DNA of 64,000 nt. Origin: Hyphomicrobiales bacterium. Lineage in GTDB: Bacteria > Pseudomonadota > Alphaproteobacteria > Rhizobiales > Rhizobiaceae. Location of the stretch: NCBI GenBank assembly GCA_900466475.1, contig UBMI01000007.1, forward strand, positions 514,569-578,568, read 5' to 3'. Below are positions 26,855 to 35,980 of this stretch, piece after piece. How positions within the stretch are numbered: position 1 is the first letter of the stretch; each line of letters begins with the position of its first letter. The position numbers were made by a program, and so were the translations under genes. Under the pieces are notes generated by a model. It saw only the letters and a program-made list of their open reading frames with translations, was not told where the DNA came from and searched no databases.

Positions 26855-27277
26855 TCAGACGTCGCTTTCCTTCGGCCGGTTGGGCTCGGTCGAACTCGGC
26901 CGCGAGACGACGTAAGCAGCGCTAGCCAGGATCGATGCACCGACGGCGATCGCGAGGAAAACCGACGGCTTCGACGCGATCAGGAATACCGCGTATCCAA
27001 CCGACATCCCTGTCAACGCCAACATCTTGGATTTACGGGAAATCGCGCCGTTCTCGCGCCAGTCGCGCAACGGGCCGCCAAATCGGCTATTCATCAGATA
27101 GGCCTCCAGACGCGGAGAGGAGCGGCTGAAAAACCATGCTGCCAGGATCAGGAAAATCGTTGTCGGCATAAGCGGAAGGATGGCGCCGATAATGCCGAGG
27201 CCGACCATCACAAGACCAAGGCAAAGATAGACGGCCCGCTGCAGCGGGCTGCGCGATGGGCCTGGCGTAGAACTCAA
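26855..27277 (-). CDS. DUF454 (YbaN) family inner-membrane protein
   Basis: The 140-residue protein has the DUF454 pattern. A first helix pair reads LCLGLVMVGLGIIGAILPLMPTT, followed by FFLILAAWFFSRSSPRLE-like sequence, a short GPLRDWRENGAISRKSK loop and two more helices. It is probably a four-helix inner-membrane protein of unknown function. It is divergent from the acetamidase/formamidase gene and has no obvious functional link to the pca genes around it. Confidence 0.8.
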   Translation of the reverse strand: MSSTPGPSRSPLQRAVYLCLGLVMVGLGIIGAILPLMPTTIFLILAAWFFSRSSPRLEAYLMNSRFGGPLRDWRENGAISRKSKMLALTGMSVGYAVFLIASKPSVFLAIAVGASILASAAYVVSRPSSTEPNRPKESDV

Positions 27278-27431
27278 TTCACATACTCCCCGTCAGACCA
27301 CCATCTTCCGTCGCCATATTCAACAATCCACCCGGGTTAGCATAATTTGCCGTCGACGGTCGCCCGGCTGACGCGTAAGTTCATCGAACCATCTTCAGAG
27401 AACACCCCAGACATCCGAGCGGAACTCTACC

Positions 27432-28343
27432 ATGACGACCCACGATTTCGTCGCAACTGCCTTTTACAACGTTCTTGGAACCTTGCCTCCGGCTTTGACG
27501 ATCGCGAGCGGTGACACGGTCGTCACCCGCACGCTCGATGCCTGGGGCTACGACGAGAACGAGGTTCAGCGAGCGCACGGTCCAAACCCCATGAACGGGC
27601 CAATTTTCGTCGAAGGCGCCGAGCCCGGAGATAGCCTTAAGGTCGAAATTCTGGACATGAAACCGACAAGGGACATGGGCTTCACGCGCAGTGTTCTGGC
27701 GGCAAATGTCATCGACCCTGAGGCGGTTCGTGATCTTCCGAGATCCGAAAAGACACTCTGGCATATCGATCGACGCGCGATGACCGTCCAACTGAAGGAA
27801 CCGGTTGCCGGCATCGAAAAGCTGGTTCTGCCGCTCTCGCCGATGATCGGCTGCTTTGGCGTGGCACCAAGCCACGGCCAGGCGATCTCGACGGCTACCA
27901 GCGGCGCCTATGGCGGGAACATGGATTATCGCCTGCTCGGTCCGGGCGCGACGATCTGGTTCCCGATCTCGGTATCAGGCGCATTGTTCTTTCTCGGCGA
28001 CTGCCACGCCGTTCAGGGTGATGGCGAAATCGTCGGTACCGGCGTCGAGACGACGTTTGAGGTGACAGTCCGTCTCACCGTCGAAAAACAAAGGCCGATA
28101 TCCTGGCCGAGAGCCGAAATTGCCGATGATATCATCGCCATCGGCAACGCCAGGCCGCTGGATCAGGCTTTGCAGCATGCGACGACCGAAATGCTGAATC
28201 TGCTCGTAGCGGATTACGGCCTGTCGAAGATTGCAGCCAGCCATCTGCTCGGCCAAGTGGTTCGCTACGATATAGGCAACGTCTTCGACCCCGCCTATAC
28301 AGTCGCCTGCCGGATAGCGAAGAAATGGCTCCCGGCACGCTGA
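27432..28343 (+). CDS. Acetamidase/formamidase family protein
   Basis: The 303-residue protein is an FmdA_AmdA-type hydrolase that releases ammonia from short amides. Visible family features are the metal-site region HGPNPMNGPIFVEGAEPGD, GCFGVAPSHGQAIST and FLGDCHAVQGDGEIVGTGVET. ATG 27432 follows GCGGAAC. The actual amide is not predictable. It lies between pcaI and pcaR, an unusual place for it. Confidence 0.85.
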   Translation: MTTHDFVATAFYNVLGTLPPALTIASGDTVVTRTLDAWGYDENEVQRAHGPNPMNGPIFVEGAEPGDSLKVEILDMKPTRDMGFTRSVLAANVIDPEAVRDLPRSEKTLWHIDRRAMTVQLKEPVAGIEKLVLPLSPMIGCFGVAPSHGQAISTATSGAYGGNMDYRLLGPGATIWFPISVSGALFFLGDCHAVQGDGEIVGTGVETTFEVTVRLTVEKQRPISWPRAEIADDIIAIGNARPLDQALQHATTEMLNLLVADYGLSKIAASHLLGQVVRYDIGNVFDPAYTVACRIAKKWLPAR

Positions 28344-28415
28344 TCCATAATCCATCCGATCACAGATCCCGCGAAGCCACACTTCCAAGCTGTCGGGAAG
28401 GAGCCACACAAGCCC

Positions 28416-29171
28416 ATGCGGGAAAGTGATTTCGTCAGCGGCTTCGCCCGCGGCCTCAAGGTGATCGAAGCCTTTGGTGAAATGCATCGCCGGCTTTCGA
28501 TCACGGATGCAGCGAAGCTAACCGGCCTCGATCGCGCCACGGTGCGTCGCTCGCTACTGACGCTTGCCGATCTCGGTTATGCCGATTACGACGGCAAGTT
28601 CTTCACGCTGACGCCGAAAATCCTGCGGCTCGGACATGCCTATCTGGAGGCAACGCCGCTGCCGGTGCTCATTCAGCCGCATCTCGATGCGCTCTCCGAG
28701 AAAGCCGGCCAAAGCGCGTCCGCATCGGTGCTCGACGGCGGCGAGATCGTCTATATCGCCCGTGCCTCGCAACGCCGCGTCATGTCGATCAACCTGACAC
28801 CCGGCAGCCGTCTTCCCGCCTATTGCGCCTCGATGGGCCGTGTCTTGCTTGCAGCCCTCCCTGAAGCCGAAGCACGGGCAGTTCTTTCCCAAAGCGAGCT
28901 GAAGGCGAACACGCCGAACACGAAGACCGATCCTGTGGAACTGATGGCCGAGTTCCGCAAGGTTCGCGCACAGGGCTATGCTCTCATCGACCAGGAGCTT
29001 GAGATCGGCCTCTGCTCCATCGCCGTACCGGTCGAGAACGATCGCGGTCAGACCGTGGCCGCCATCAACATCGGCGCACCGGCCGCCCATGTGCCGGCGT
29101 CCGAGATGGTCGCGCGCTACCTGCCGCTGCTAAGGGAAACCCAGGCGACACTGCGCACCGTGCTGCGCTAG
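28416..29171 (+). CDS. pcaR: IclR-family regulator of the beta-ketoadipate pathway
   Basis: The 251-residue IclR protein has a winged helix-turn-helix (about 8-70, with TGLDRATVRRSLLTL) and an effector domain. The stretch YIARASQRRVMSINL, then GSRLPAYCASMGRVLLAAL, is characteristic of the PcaR/PcaU/PobR subgroup. PcaR senses 3-oxoadipate and controls pcaIJF, whose promoter here has matching boxes about 2.2 kb away. No such box is seen directly upstream of this gene. Separation from pcaI by three genes suggests an insertion or rearrangement. Confidence 0.82.
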   Translation: MRESDFVSGFARGLKVIEAFGEMHRRLSITDAAKLTGLDRATVRRSLLTLADLGYADYDGKFFTLTPKILRLGHAYLEATPLPVLIQPHLDALSEKAGQSASASVLDGGEIVYIARASQRRVMSINLTPGSRLPAYCASMGRVLLAALPEAEARAVLSQSELKANTPNTKTDPVELMAEFRKVRAQGYALIDQELEIGLCSIAVPVENDRGQTVAAINIGAPAAHVPASEMVARYLPLLRETQATLRTVLR

Positions 29172-29249
29172 CGCATATCGCAAACGTTTTAGAAATGCTG
29201 GTAGCAGCCAGCCGGCTGAAATCAACGAAGTCCAGCAAAACCGTGTCCG

Positions 29250-29819
29250 TCAATCCAGGCGGCGCGAAATGCGAAAAACGCTGGCTGGCGGGATATTCAG
29301 GCGTACCCGGCCGAGCCTCTCCGCCTGCAGCCCGAACTCCTCGAGCACGTCTGATGGGACGGAGCAGGCACGGCCGTAGGTGAACTGGTAGAAGGCGCCA
29401 CCACGGTCCAGCAGTCCGAAACTGCCGCCGACAATGGCGCGGATGATCTCCGGGGGCATATTGCGAAAGGGCAGTCCGCTGACGATTGCAGCCTGCAGTC
29501 CAAGTTCTGCCTTGCAGGCCGCAAGCTCGCGCGCATCGCGCTGGAGTACGGTCACCTCAGGAAAACGCTGCTGCAACGGAGCGATGAAGCGGGTTTCGAG
29601 TTCCACCAGTGTCAGGTCTCGTGCCGGCAGGCCGCGTTTCAGAAGCGCCTCGGTGAAGACCCCGGTCCCCGGGCCAAGCTCCAGCACCCTGCCCGCCGAA
29701 GGCTCGATCTCACTGGTCATCAACCGCGCCAGCCGCCCTCCCGAGGGCACGATCGCGCCGATTTTCCTGGGCTCGGCGAGAAGGGCACTAAAGAAGGCGG
29801 CCAACGGCGGCTGTTGCAT
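29250..29819 (-). CDS. PmtA-like SAM-dependent phospholipid N-methyltransferase
   Basis: The 189-residue methyltransferase begins with PLAAFFSALLAEPRKIGAIV, typical of rhizobial PmtA-type enzymes and of small relatives annotated as rRNA methyltransferases. The SAM loop is VLELGPGTGVFTEALL, and IVSGLPFRN stands where PmtA has 'SSLPLL'. PmtA methylates phosphatidylethanolamine toward phosphatidylcholine. Whether this paralogue does so is not certain. ATG 29819 (MQQPPLAAF) is used. It stands alone and is convergent with pcaR. Confidence 0.7.
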   Translation of the reverse strand: MQQPPLAAFFSALLAEPRKIGAIVPSGGRLARLMTSEIEPSAGRVLELGPGTGVFTEALLKRGLPARDLTLVELETRFIAPLQQRFPEVTVLQRDARELAACKAELGLQAAIVSGLPFRNMPPEIIRAIVGGSFGLLDRGGAFYQFTYGRACSVPSDVLEEFGLQAERLGRVRLNIPPASVFRISRRLD

Positions 29820-29904
29820 GCAGGTCTCCAGCATCGATTGATCGACGCCGATATTCTCCTTTCAAATGATGCGAGCATGACGTTTGTCCGCATCACTGAA
29901 AGTT

Positions 29905-31275
29905 TTAGGCGCTCTGCGCTGTCGGCTCGAAGCTCATGTTGAAGGCGGCTCCGCCGCCGGTCGCATCCGATACCCACACTCGTCCGTGATGTATTTTGAC
30001 GATCTCGCGCACCAGGTGGAGGCCGAGGCCGATGCCCTGGCTACGACCGTTCGCACGCTGGAAGGGTTCGAAGATCCGCTCCCGGTCCTCGGGCGCGATA
30101 CCCGGGCCTTCATCGCTGACGGAAATCTGTGCCGGGCGCTCCACGGCGATGGTGATGGTCCCGCTCCTGCCGCCATGCTGGATGGCGTTCTGAACCAGGT
30201 TGGCGATCGCCCGCTCCAGCGCAGTCTCATCACCGAGGATACGTTCCGGCATCGAGCGCAACTCGAAATTTGCCTGATAGCCGGCGGCGATGATCAGTGG
30301 CGCAAGTTCTGCGGCCTGTCGGCGGGCGACCGTCGCAAGGTCGATGGAACAATCCGGCACCGGCTCCTGATTGAGCCGCTGCAAGTCGAGCAGTTGCTGG
30401 GCCAGCGTCGAAAGGCGGGCGACATCTTCCAGCAGCCTGTTCGTCGCCTCAGTTGGCGGCATGGTTTCCAGGCGGTTCTGCAGGATGGCGATCGGCGTGC
30501 GCAGCTCATGGGCGGCCGCCAGCATGAAGCGTCGCTGCTTGTTATGGTCATCGTCGAGACGCTGCAGCGTCTCGTTCATGGCAATCACCAGTGGCGCAAC
30601 CTCTTCCGGCACGTTTTCGAGCGGCAAACGGTAGCCGCGTGTCGTCCCGTCGATACCCTGTGCAGCCTGCGCTACCTCGCTCAATCCGCGGTGGATGCCG
30701 CGCGCCACGAATGGTGTGACCGCCAATGTTATCAGGCCCGTCAGCAAAATCACCGGCAGCACGATACCGGAAGCGATCGCCATGAAGACAACCAGCAGTT
30801 TGCCGGCCGAAAGGCTGCCCTGTCGGCCGACGATGACCAGCAGATCGCCGTGATCCGTCTTTATTTTTTGCAGGCGCGCGGCAATCGTCGCTGGATTGTC
30901 CTCGTCCCCATTGAAACGGGCTTCGGCGATATCGCTACCCGACGCGGCGATGGCGAGATATTGCGCCGGCACATTGCCTTCGCTGACCATGCGGCCCTGC
31001 TGATCGCGCACCAGAAACCAGAAGTCGGCCGCCTTTTCGCGCTGGTAACCCAGGTCGTCGGTGTTGGTGATACGCATCGAACCGTCGGCGTTCCAGGCAA
31101 TCGATTCCGAAACCGCATCGATTGCATGTTCATCGGGAGCGAAAATGCCGCTCATGCCCGAAATCCAGAAGACGAAGGCAAAGGCGATCGCAATCAGCAC
31201 CAGGGTCGCCGCCTGCAGCGCCACCAGCCGGCGGATCAGCCTCCATTTCAGCGAATAGAACTTCATCTTCTTCAT
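29905..31275 (-). CDS. Two-component sensor histidine kinase
   Basis: This is a 456-residue membrane kinase. It has two transmembrane helices (about 16-38 and 162-186) flanking a periplasmic sensor region, then a HAMP-like linker. HisKA has phospho-His256 in AAAHELRTPIA, and the HATPase has NLVQNAIQHGG, DEGPGIAPED and GIGLGLHLVREI. Its ATG overlaps the response-regulator stop by 4 bases, so the two are coupled. The periplasmic domain gives no clear signal identity. Confidence 0.88.
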   Translation of the reverse strand: MKKMKFYSLKWRLIRRLVALQAATLVLIAIAFAFVFWISGMSGIFAPDEHAIDAVSESIAWNADGSMRITNTDDLGYQREKAADFWFLVRDQQGRMVSEGNVPAQYLAIAASGSDIAEARFNGDEDNPATIAARLQKIKTDHGDLLVIVGRQGSLSAGKLLVVFMAIASGIVLPVILLTGLITLAVTPFVARGIHRGLSEVAQAAQGIDGTTRGYRLPLENVPEEVAPLVIAMNETLQRLDDDHNKQRRFMLAAAHELRTPIAILQNRLETMPPTEATNRLLEDVARLSTLAQQLLDLQRLNQEPVPDCSIDLATVARRQAAELAPLIIAAGYQANFELRSMPERILGDETALERAIANLVQNAIQHGGRSGTITIAVERPAQISVSDEGPGIAPEDRERIFEPFQRANGRSQGIGLGLHLVREIVKIHHGRVWVSDATGGGAAFNMSFEPTAQSA

Positions 31276-31949
31276 GGCCGGGCCTGCCGGATCAAGTAAC
31301 CGACGCCGCGGATCGTATGGATCTCGACACCGGCGCCCGCAGCATCGAGCTTGCGGCGCACCCGCGAGACATGCGCATCCAGCGCGTTGGACTGGATCTC
31401 GTCGTCCATGCCATAGACCGCTTCCTCGAGGCTTGAGCGCTCCACCGTGCGCCCAGCCCGGCGCATCAGCGCTTCCAGCACCAGCAATTCGCGGCGAGGC
31501 AGTTCGAGTGCCGTCTCGCCGACGCGCGCCTCGCGGTTGCGCAGGTTGAAATGCAGCCGGCCGAGGCACAGGCTCTCGATCTCGATATTCCCCGGACGGC
31601 GCAGAATGGCGCGCAAACGCGCCATCAGCTCCTCGACGGCAAAGGGCTTGGCAAGATAGTCGTCGGCACCGAGATCGAGACCTTCTATCCGGTCCTTCAG
31701 ATCGCCGCGCGCCGTCAGCATGATAACCGGGACAGCCGGCTGGATGCGGCGCGCGTCGGCGATCAGCTCCAGCCCGTCGCCGTCCGGCAGGCTGCGGTCA
31801 AGCAGCAGCGCATCATAGCTGTTCAGCCTCACGGCCTCCTCGGCTGCCTCGATCGTGGAAACGTGGTCCGTGATGATATTGTTGTTGCGGAGCGCCGCCA
31901 CCAGCACGGCAGCCATTTCCGGTTCATCTTCCGCCAGCAAGACGCGCAT
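31272..31949 (-). CDS. OmpR-family response regulator
   Basis: The 225-residue protein has a receiver domain (acidic pocket LAEDEPE at the N-terminus, phospho-Asp51 in LLLDRSLPDGDG, Lys near KPFAVEEL) and a winged-helix DNA-binding domain ending VHTIRGVGYLI-like (IHTIRGVGYLIRQ). It is the first gene of a two-gene system with the sensor kinase. The regulon is unknown. QseB/TctD-like receivers look most similar. Confidence 0.9.
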   Translation of the reverse strand: MRVLLAEDEPEMAAVLVAALRNNNIITDHVSTIEAAEEAVRLNSYDALLLDRSLPDGDGLELIADARRIQPAVPVIMLTARGDLKDRIEGLDLGADDYLAKPFAVEELMARLRAILRRPGNIEIESLCLGRLHFNLRNREARVGETALELPRRELLVLEALMRRAGRTVERSSLEEAVYGMDDEIQSNALDAHVSRVRRKLDAAGAGVEIHTIRGVGYLIRQARP

Positions 31950-32030
31950 TTAACCGTCCAACTTCAAAAGCCGCTCTCTGCACAGGCAAGATTGCGTCAG
32001 CATGACGCGAAAGGCCAGAGCGGTGTGGCG

Positions 32031-32924
32031 TCAATCCCCGAAAGGCAGGCTGATTGCCTCGGTTCGCGCTTCAAGCGCGCGGATGACGGCCGCCATGTCC
32101 TCATGCCCGAAACCCAGGCTTTCGGTTTCCGCGTAGAGGGCATGGCAAGCATCGAGCAGCGGCGAAGCAATGCCCGCATGCCGAGCCGCATCGGCGACCA
32201 GACGATTGTTTTTCAGCGCGTCGGAGATCGCCGCCTGCACTGAGAAGTCCCGCTCCACCAGCTTGCCGCTCTTGATCCGCGATATGCCGCTCGCCATCTG
32301 GCCGGCATCGACGACAGCTTTGAAAAGCCCCATGTCCAATCCCTGTCGAGCGGCAAAGTGCGCCGCTTCGGCAAGCCCCGTGACCGTCGTGATCAGAAAT
32401 ATATTGACGGCAAGCTTCATCAGGAGCGCATTCGGCACGGCGCCGCAGACAACCGTTTCCCTGCACATGGGCCTCAAAAGCGGACGAACCTCTTCAACGA
32501 CGTCTGGATCCCCCGCGAGCATGACCACAAGCTGGCCTTCCTCCGCCGGCCGGCGCGAGCCTGAGACAGGCGCCTCGACATAGTGGCCGCCGGCGGCACG
32601 AATATCCGCCTCTAGCGCTTTCGAATATTCGGGCGCGGTGGTCCCCATATGGATGACGACATGTCCGGCTACCCGTTCGGCAAAACCTGGTATGCCGCGC
32701 CCGAGAACCGTGTCGATCACCGCTGCCGTTGCAAGCATCAGGATGACGGTCCGGGCTGTCGTAAACACTTCGTCGACATCCGCGGCCACTTCGGCGCCCG
32801 CTGTCCGTAGCGGGTCAGCGCTTTCCGGCGAACGATTCCAGACGATGAGATCGGTACCTGCCCGCGCGAGATTGAGCGCCATCGGCGTACCCATCACGCC
32901 GAGACCGATGAAGCCTGTTTTCAT
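32031..32924 (-). CDS. Beta-hydroxyacid dehydrogenase (GarR/HIBADH-like)
   Basis: The 297-residue NAD(P)-dependent enzyme of the 3-hydroxyisobutyrate/tartronate semialdehyde reductase family has a Rossmann start [30 protein letters not shown] as the substrate-binding signature, and the catalytic Lys in [12 protein letters not shown]. It lies 64 bases after pcaQ on the same strand and may be cotranscribed. A role in aromatic catabolism is not established. The exact hydroxyacid is unknown. Confidence 0.82.
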   Translation of the reverse strand: MKTGFIGLGVMGTPMALNLARAGTDLIVWNRSPESADPLRTAGAEVAADVDEVFTTARTVILMLATAAVIDTVLGRGIPGFAERVAGHVVIHMGTTAPEYSKALEADIRAAGGHYVEAPVSGSRRPAEEGQLVVMLAGDPDVVEEVRPLLRPMCRETVVCGAVPNALLMKLAVNIFLITTVTGLAEAAHFAARQGLDMGLFKAVVDAGQMASGISRIKSGKLVERDFSVQAAISDALKNNRLVADAARHAGIASPLLDACHALYAETESLGFGHEDMAAVIRALEARTEAISLPFGD

Positions 32925-32988
32925 TTTGCCGTCTCCTCGGATAGCCAGGAGCGAAGTCTACGAACAAAGGCCGCAGTTGTCTTGAAGG

Positions 32989-33927
32989 TTAGTGCGCAGG
33001 TGCAGGCTGCCCCGAAATTTCCAGCGCTGCCTCACGGATCGTCTGCATGAGGATCGACAGCGGCAGCGAGGGGACGGAATCGCTACGCACCGTCAATCCA
33101 ACAGGACCCTTCGTCTCGCTCGTGTCGACCGGCAGGGCGACAAGCACGCCGTCGGCAATATCCCGCGCAACCACGCCGTTGGAGATGATCCAGATCGCGT
33201 CGCTATGGCGCACGAAAGCGCGGCCGAAGGCATCGGAAACAGTCTCGATCTGGCTCGGCAGGCTGGCGACGCCATTGGCGATCAGGAAATTTTCGACCAC
33301 CGGCCTGATGATGGAACCGCGGGTCGGCATGAGAAGCGTATAGCGGCCGAGTTCGGCGAAGAACGATTTGCCGGCTCCAAGCAGCGGATGGCCGGTGCGC
33401 ACGGCAAAGACCACTTGCTCGGAATAAAGATGCTCGAACGAGAAGCCGGCCATCCTTTCTGCTCCCGCGAGACGACCGACGACGAGATCGAGATCGCCGA
33501 CACGCAGCTGCTCAAGGAGCACCGTATTGTCACCGGTGACGATCTTCACCCGGCTCCAGGTATTTTCCTTCAAGAACAGATCCATTGCCCGCGGCATGAT
33601 GCGCGTCGAGACCGTCGGCAGCGCGCCGATGCGGATTGGCGGAGCATCGCCGAACTGCTCCTGCGAGACGGAATCGAGCCCTTGCCGCAGCGCTGTCAGC
33701 GCAGCACCGGCATGGCGCAGGAAGACCTCGCCATAACGCGTGATCCGGATCCCGCGTCCGTCACGCTCGAAAACACTGACGCCAAGTGCCAGCTCGAGCT
33801 CGCGGATCGTCTTCGTCACCGCCGGCTGGCTGACATGCAGGAGTTCGGCCGCCTTCATGACGCTTTTCTGCCGCGCCACCTCGACAAAGGTCTGCAGATG
33901 GCGAAACTTGATACGACTATCGATCAT
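32989..33927 (-). CDS. pcaQ: LysR-family activator of the pca operon
   Basis: The 312-residue LysR protein has a helix-turn-helix in KSVMKAAELLHVSQPAVTKT and a substrate-binding domain. The N-terminus IDSRIKFRHLQTFVEVARQK is that of PcaQ, which in Agrobacterium and Sinorhizobium activates pcaDCHGB in response to beta-carboxymuconate and the enol-lactone. ATG 33927 is used; ATG 33936 would overlap the operator. It is divergent from pcaD with a PcaQ-type box between them. Confidence 0.9.
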   Translation of the reverse strand: MIDSRIKFRHLQTFVEVARQKSVMKAAELLHVSQPAVTKTIRELELALGVSVFERDGRGIRITRYGEVFLRHAGAALTALRQGLDSVSQEQFGDAPPIRIGALPTVSTRIMPRAMDLFLKENTWSRVKIVTGDNTVLLEQLRVGDLDLVVGRLAGAERMAGFSFEHLYSEQVVFAVRTGHPLLGAGKSFFAELGRYTLLMPTRGSIIRPVVENFLIANGVASLPSQIETVSDAFGRAFVRHSDAIWIISNGVVARDIADGVLVALPVDTSETKGPVGLTVRSDSVPSLPLSILMQTIREAALEISGQPAPAH

Positions 33928-33934
33928 AATTTTC

Positions 33935-33950
33935 ATAACTCATAGGTTAT
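33935..33950. promoter_or_regulatory. PcaQ-binding site
   Basis: ATAACT-CATA-GGTTAT lies between pcaQ and pcaD. It matches the ATAACC-N4-GGTTAA motif I recall from S. meliloti pcaD promoter studies, with one mismatch in each arm. It has the T-N11-A core expected of LysR sites. Confidence 0.7.
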
Positions 33951-34020
33951 CGAAAAGCAGAAAAATATCATTTTACTTAACCGGATCAACTCATCAAATT
34001 GGGTGGGGAGGAGATTTAAA

Positions 34021-34824
34021 GTGCAGTTCGCCAGTATCAACGACGTAACGATCCACTACCAGCTCATCGGCGCGCCGGCTGACAGGCCGGTCATCGTGTT
34101 TGCCAATTCGCTCGGCACGGACTTCCGGATCTGGCGCGATGTGATCGTGCGTCTTGCCGGCGACTTTGCCATCATCCTCTATGACATGCGCGGCCACGGT
34201 CTTTCCGATGTCGGCCAGGTGCCATATTCCATGGAGGACCATGCGACGGATCTTGCCGGGCTGCTCGATCTGCTGTCGGTGAAGGATGCCGTCGTCTGCG
34301 GCCTTTCGGTCGGCGGCCTGATTGCCCAGTCGCTCTATCAGCGTCGTCCGGATCTGGTAAAGGCACTCATCCTCTGTGACACCGCCCACAAGATCGGCAC
34401 GGCGGAAAGCTGGAACAACCGCATCGCCGCGGTCGAGCAGAACGGCATTGCGAGCATCGTCGACATGGTGATGGAGCGCTGGTTCACGCCGGCTTTCCGC
34501 CGGCCGGAAAACATCGCCTATGCCGGCTATTGCAACATGCTGATCCGCCAGCCGGTGGAAGGTTATAACGCCACATGCGCGGCGATCCGCGACGCCGATT
34601 TCACCGAGGCGGCAGCCAAGATCAAGGTGCCGACCATCTGTGTCGTCGGCGATCAGGATGGCTCGACGCCGCCGGATCTGGTGCTGTCTACCGCCAGGCT
34701 GATCCCCGACGCACGCTACGAAGTCATCAAGGACTGCGCCCATATTCCGCCGGTCGAGCAGCCGGAAGCGCTGACGGCGATCATCCGCGCCTTCCTGTCA
34801 TCGATTGGAGAAAAAAGCCGATGA
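34021..34824 (+). CDS. pcaD: 3-oxoadipate enol-lactonase
   Basis: The 267-residue alpha/beta hydrolase opens the enol-lactone to 3-oxoadipate. The nucleophile is in CGLSVGGL, the acid near GDQDGSTPP and the His in KDCAHIPPVEQP. GTG 34021 is the start: a strong GGGGAGGAG site lies 7-8 bases before it, and the length matches other PcaD. It is the first gene of pcaDCHGB, and its stop overlaps pcaC by 4 bases. Confidence 0.93.
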   Translation: MQFASINDVTIHYQLIGAPADRPVIVFANSLGTDFRIWRDVIVRLAGDFAIILYDMRGHGLSDVGQVPYSMEDHATDLAGLLDLLSVKDAVVCGLSVGGLIAQSLYQRRPDLVKALILCDTAHKIGTAESWNNRIAAVEQNGIASIVDMVMERWFTPAFRRPENIAYAGYCNMLIRQPVEGYNATCAAIRDADFTEAAAKIKVPTICVVGDQDGSTPPDLVLSTARLIPDARYEVIKDCAHIPPVEQPEALTAIIRAFLSSIGEKSR

Positions 34825-35219
34825 GCGACACCGCGTCCGAACGCTATCAACAGGGCATGGCGACCCGTCGCTCCGTTCTCGGTGATGCCCATGTCGATCG
34901 CGCCCAGGCGGCCTCGACCGAATTCGACATGCCATTCCAGGAACTGATCACCGAAGCGGCCTGGGGTCACGTCTGGTCGCGACCTGAACTGACGAAGCGT
35001 GAGCGCTCGATGATCACGATCGCGCTGCTTGCCGCGCTCGGCCAGGACGACGAGGTGGCGATGCATGTGCGCGCTACCGTCAATACCGGCGCCTCCCGGG
35101 AGGATATTCGCGAGGCGCTGCTGCATGTGGCAATCTATGCCGGCGTGCCGGCCGCCAATCACGCGATCAAGATCGCCAAACAGGTTTTCGAGCAGATGGA
35201 CGCCGGCAAGGTGGCCTGA
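34821..35219 (+). CDS. pcaC: 4-carboxymuconolactone decarboxylase
   Basis: The 132-residue protein is a true PcaC. It has FDMPFQELITEAAWGHVWSR, then RERSMITIALLAALG and HVAIYAGVPAANHA. It lacks the CxxC pair of AhpD relatives such as the one at 5820. It converts 4-carboxymuconolactone to 3-oxoadipate enol-lactone. Its start overlaps the pcaD stop (ATGA), and it is followed by pcaH after 10 bases. Confidence 0.94.
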   Translation: MSDTASERYQQGMATRRSVLGDAHVDRAQAASTEFDMPFQELITEAAWGHVWSRPELTKRERSMITIALLAALGQDDEVAMHVRATVNTGASREDIREALLHVAIYAGVPAANHAIKIAKQVFEQMDAGKVA

Positions 35220-35229
35220 GGGAGAGAGA

Positions 35230-35979
35230 ATGTCGGACTTACCGAACCGCAAGCCAGAAACCGGAGCTTTCTTCGCTCGTGACCGCGCTTGGCATTCACC
35301 GGCCTATACGCCGGGCTACAAGACATCCGTTCTGCGCTCACCGCAGCGCGCGCTGCTGTCCCTCGATGGGACGATCTCGGAAATCACCGGCCCGGTTTTC
35401 GGCCAGTCGATGATCGGCGAGATGGATAACGACCTGATCCACAATTTCGCGCGACCCGGCGAAAGCGCCATCGGTGAACGTATCATCGTCCATGGCCGGG
35501 TGCTTGATGAACGCGGCCGGCCGCAAGCCGGCGTTCTCGTGGAATTCTGGCAGGCCAATGCCGGCGGTCGCTACCGCCACAAGAAGGAAACCTATCTCGC
35601 CGCCATCGACCCGAATTTCGGGGGCTGCGGCCGCTTTGTCACCGACGAGGAAGGTCGCTATTTCTTTCGCACTGTGCGACCCGGCGCCTATCCCTGGCCG
35701 AACGGTGTCAACGACTGGCGCCCGGCCCATATCCATTTCTCGATCTTCGGCCACGGCTTTTCGCAACGCCTGATCACCCAGATGTATTTCGAGGGTGACC
35801 CGATGATCTGGAAATGTCCGATCGTCGGCACCATCCCCGACAAGGCGGCTATCGAACAGCTCATTGCCCCGCTCGACTGGGGCAACACGATCCCGATGGA
35901 CAGCCGCGCCTACAAGTTCGATATCGTGCTGCGCGGCCGTCGCTCGACCATGTTCGAAAACAAGCTGGAGGGGAACTGA
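35230..35979 (+). CDS. pcaH: Protocatechuate 3,4-dioxygenase beta subunit
   Basis: The 249-residue catalytic subunit holds the non-heme Fe(III). The expected ligands are visible: Tyr in NAGGRYRHKKE, Tyr in PGAYPWPNG and the His-x-His in RPAHIHFSIFG. The N-terminal extension and ring-cleavage domain match PcaH. GGAGAGAGA precedes ATG 35230. It forms the dioxygenase with PcaG, which starts one base after its stop codon, and cleaves protocatechuate to 3-carboxy-cis,cis-muconate. Confidence 0.95.
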   Translation: MSDLPNRKPETGAFFARDRAWHSPAYTPGYKTSVLRSPQRALLSLDGTISEITGPVFGQSMIGEMDNDLIHNFARPGESAIGERIIVHGRVLDERGRPQAGVLVEFWQANAGGRYRHKKETYLAAIDPNFGGCGRFVTDEEGRYFFRTVRPGAYPWPNGVNDWRPAHIHFSIFGHGFSQRLITQMYFEGDPMIWKCPIVGTIPDKAAIEQLIAPLDWGNTIPMDSRAYKFDIVLRGRRSTMFENKLEGN

Positions 35980-35980
35980 C

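Noticed and set aside
29884..31299. 471-codon plus-strand open frame opposite the sensor kinase
   Set aside because: Antisense shadow of a canonical histidine kinase; composition is Arg/Gln/His-rich without motifs.
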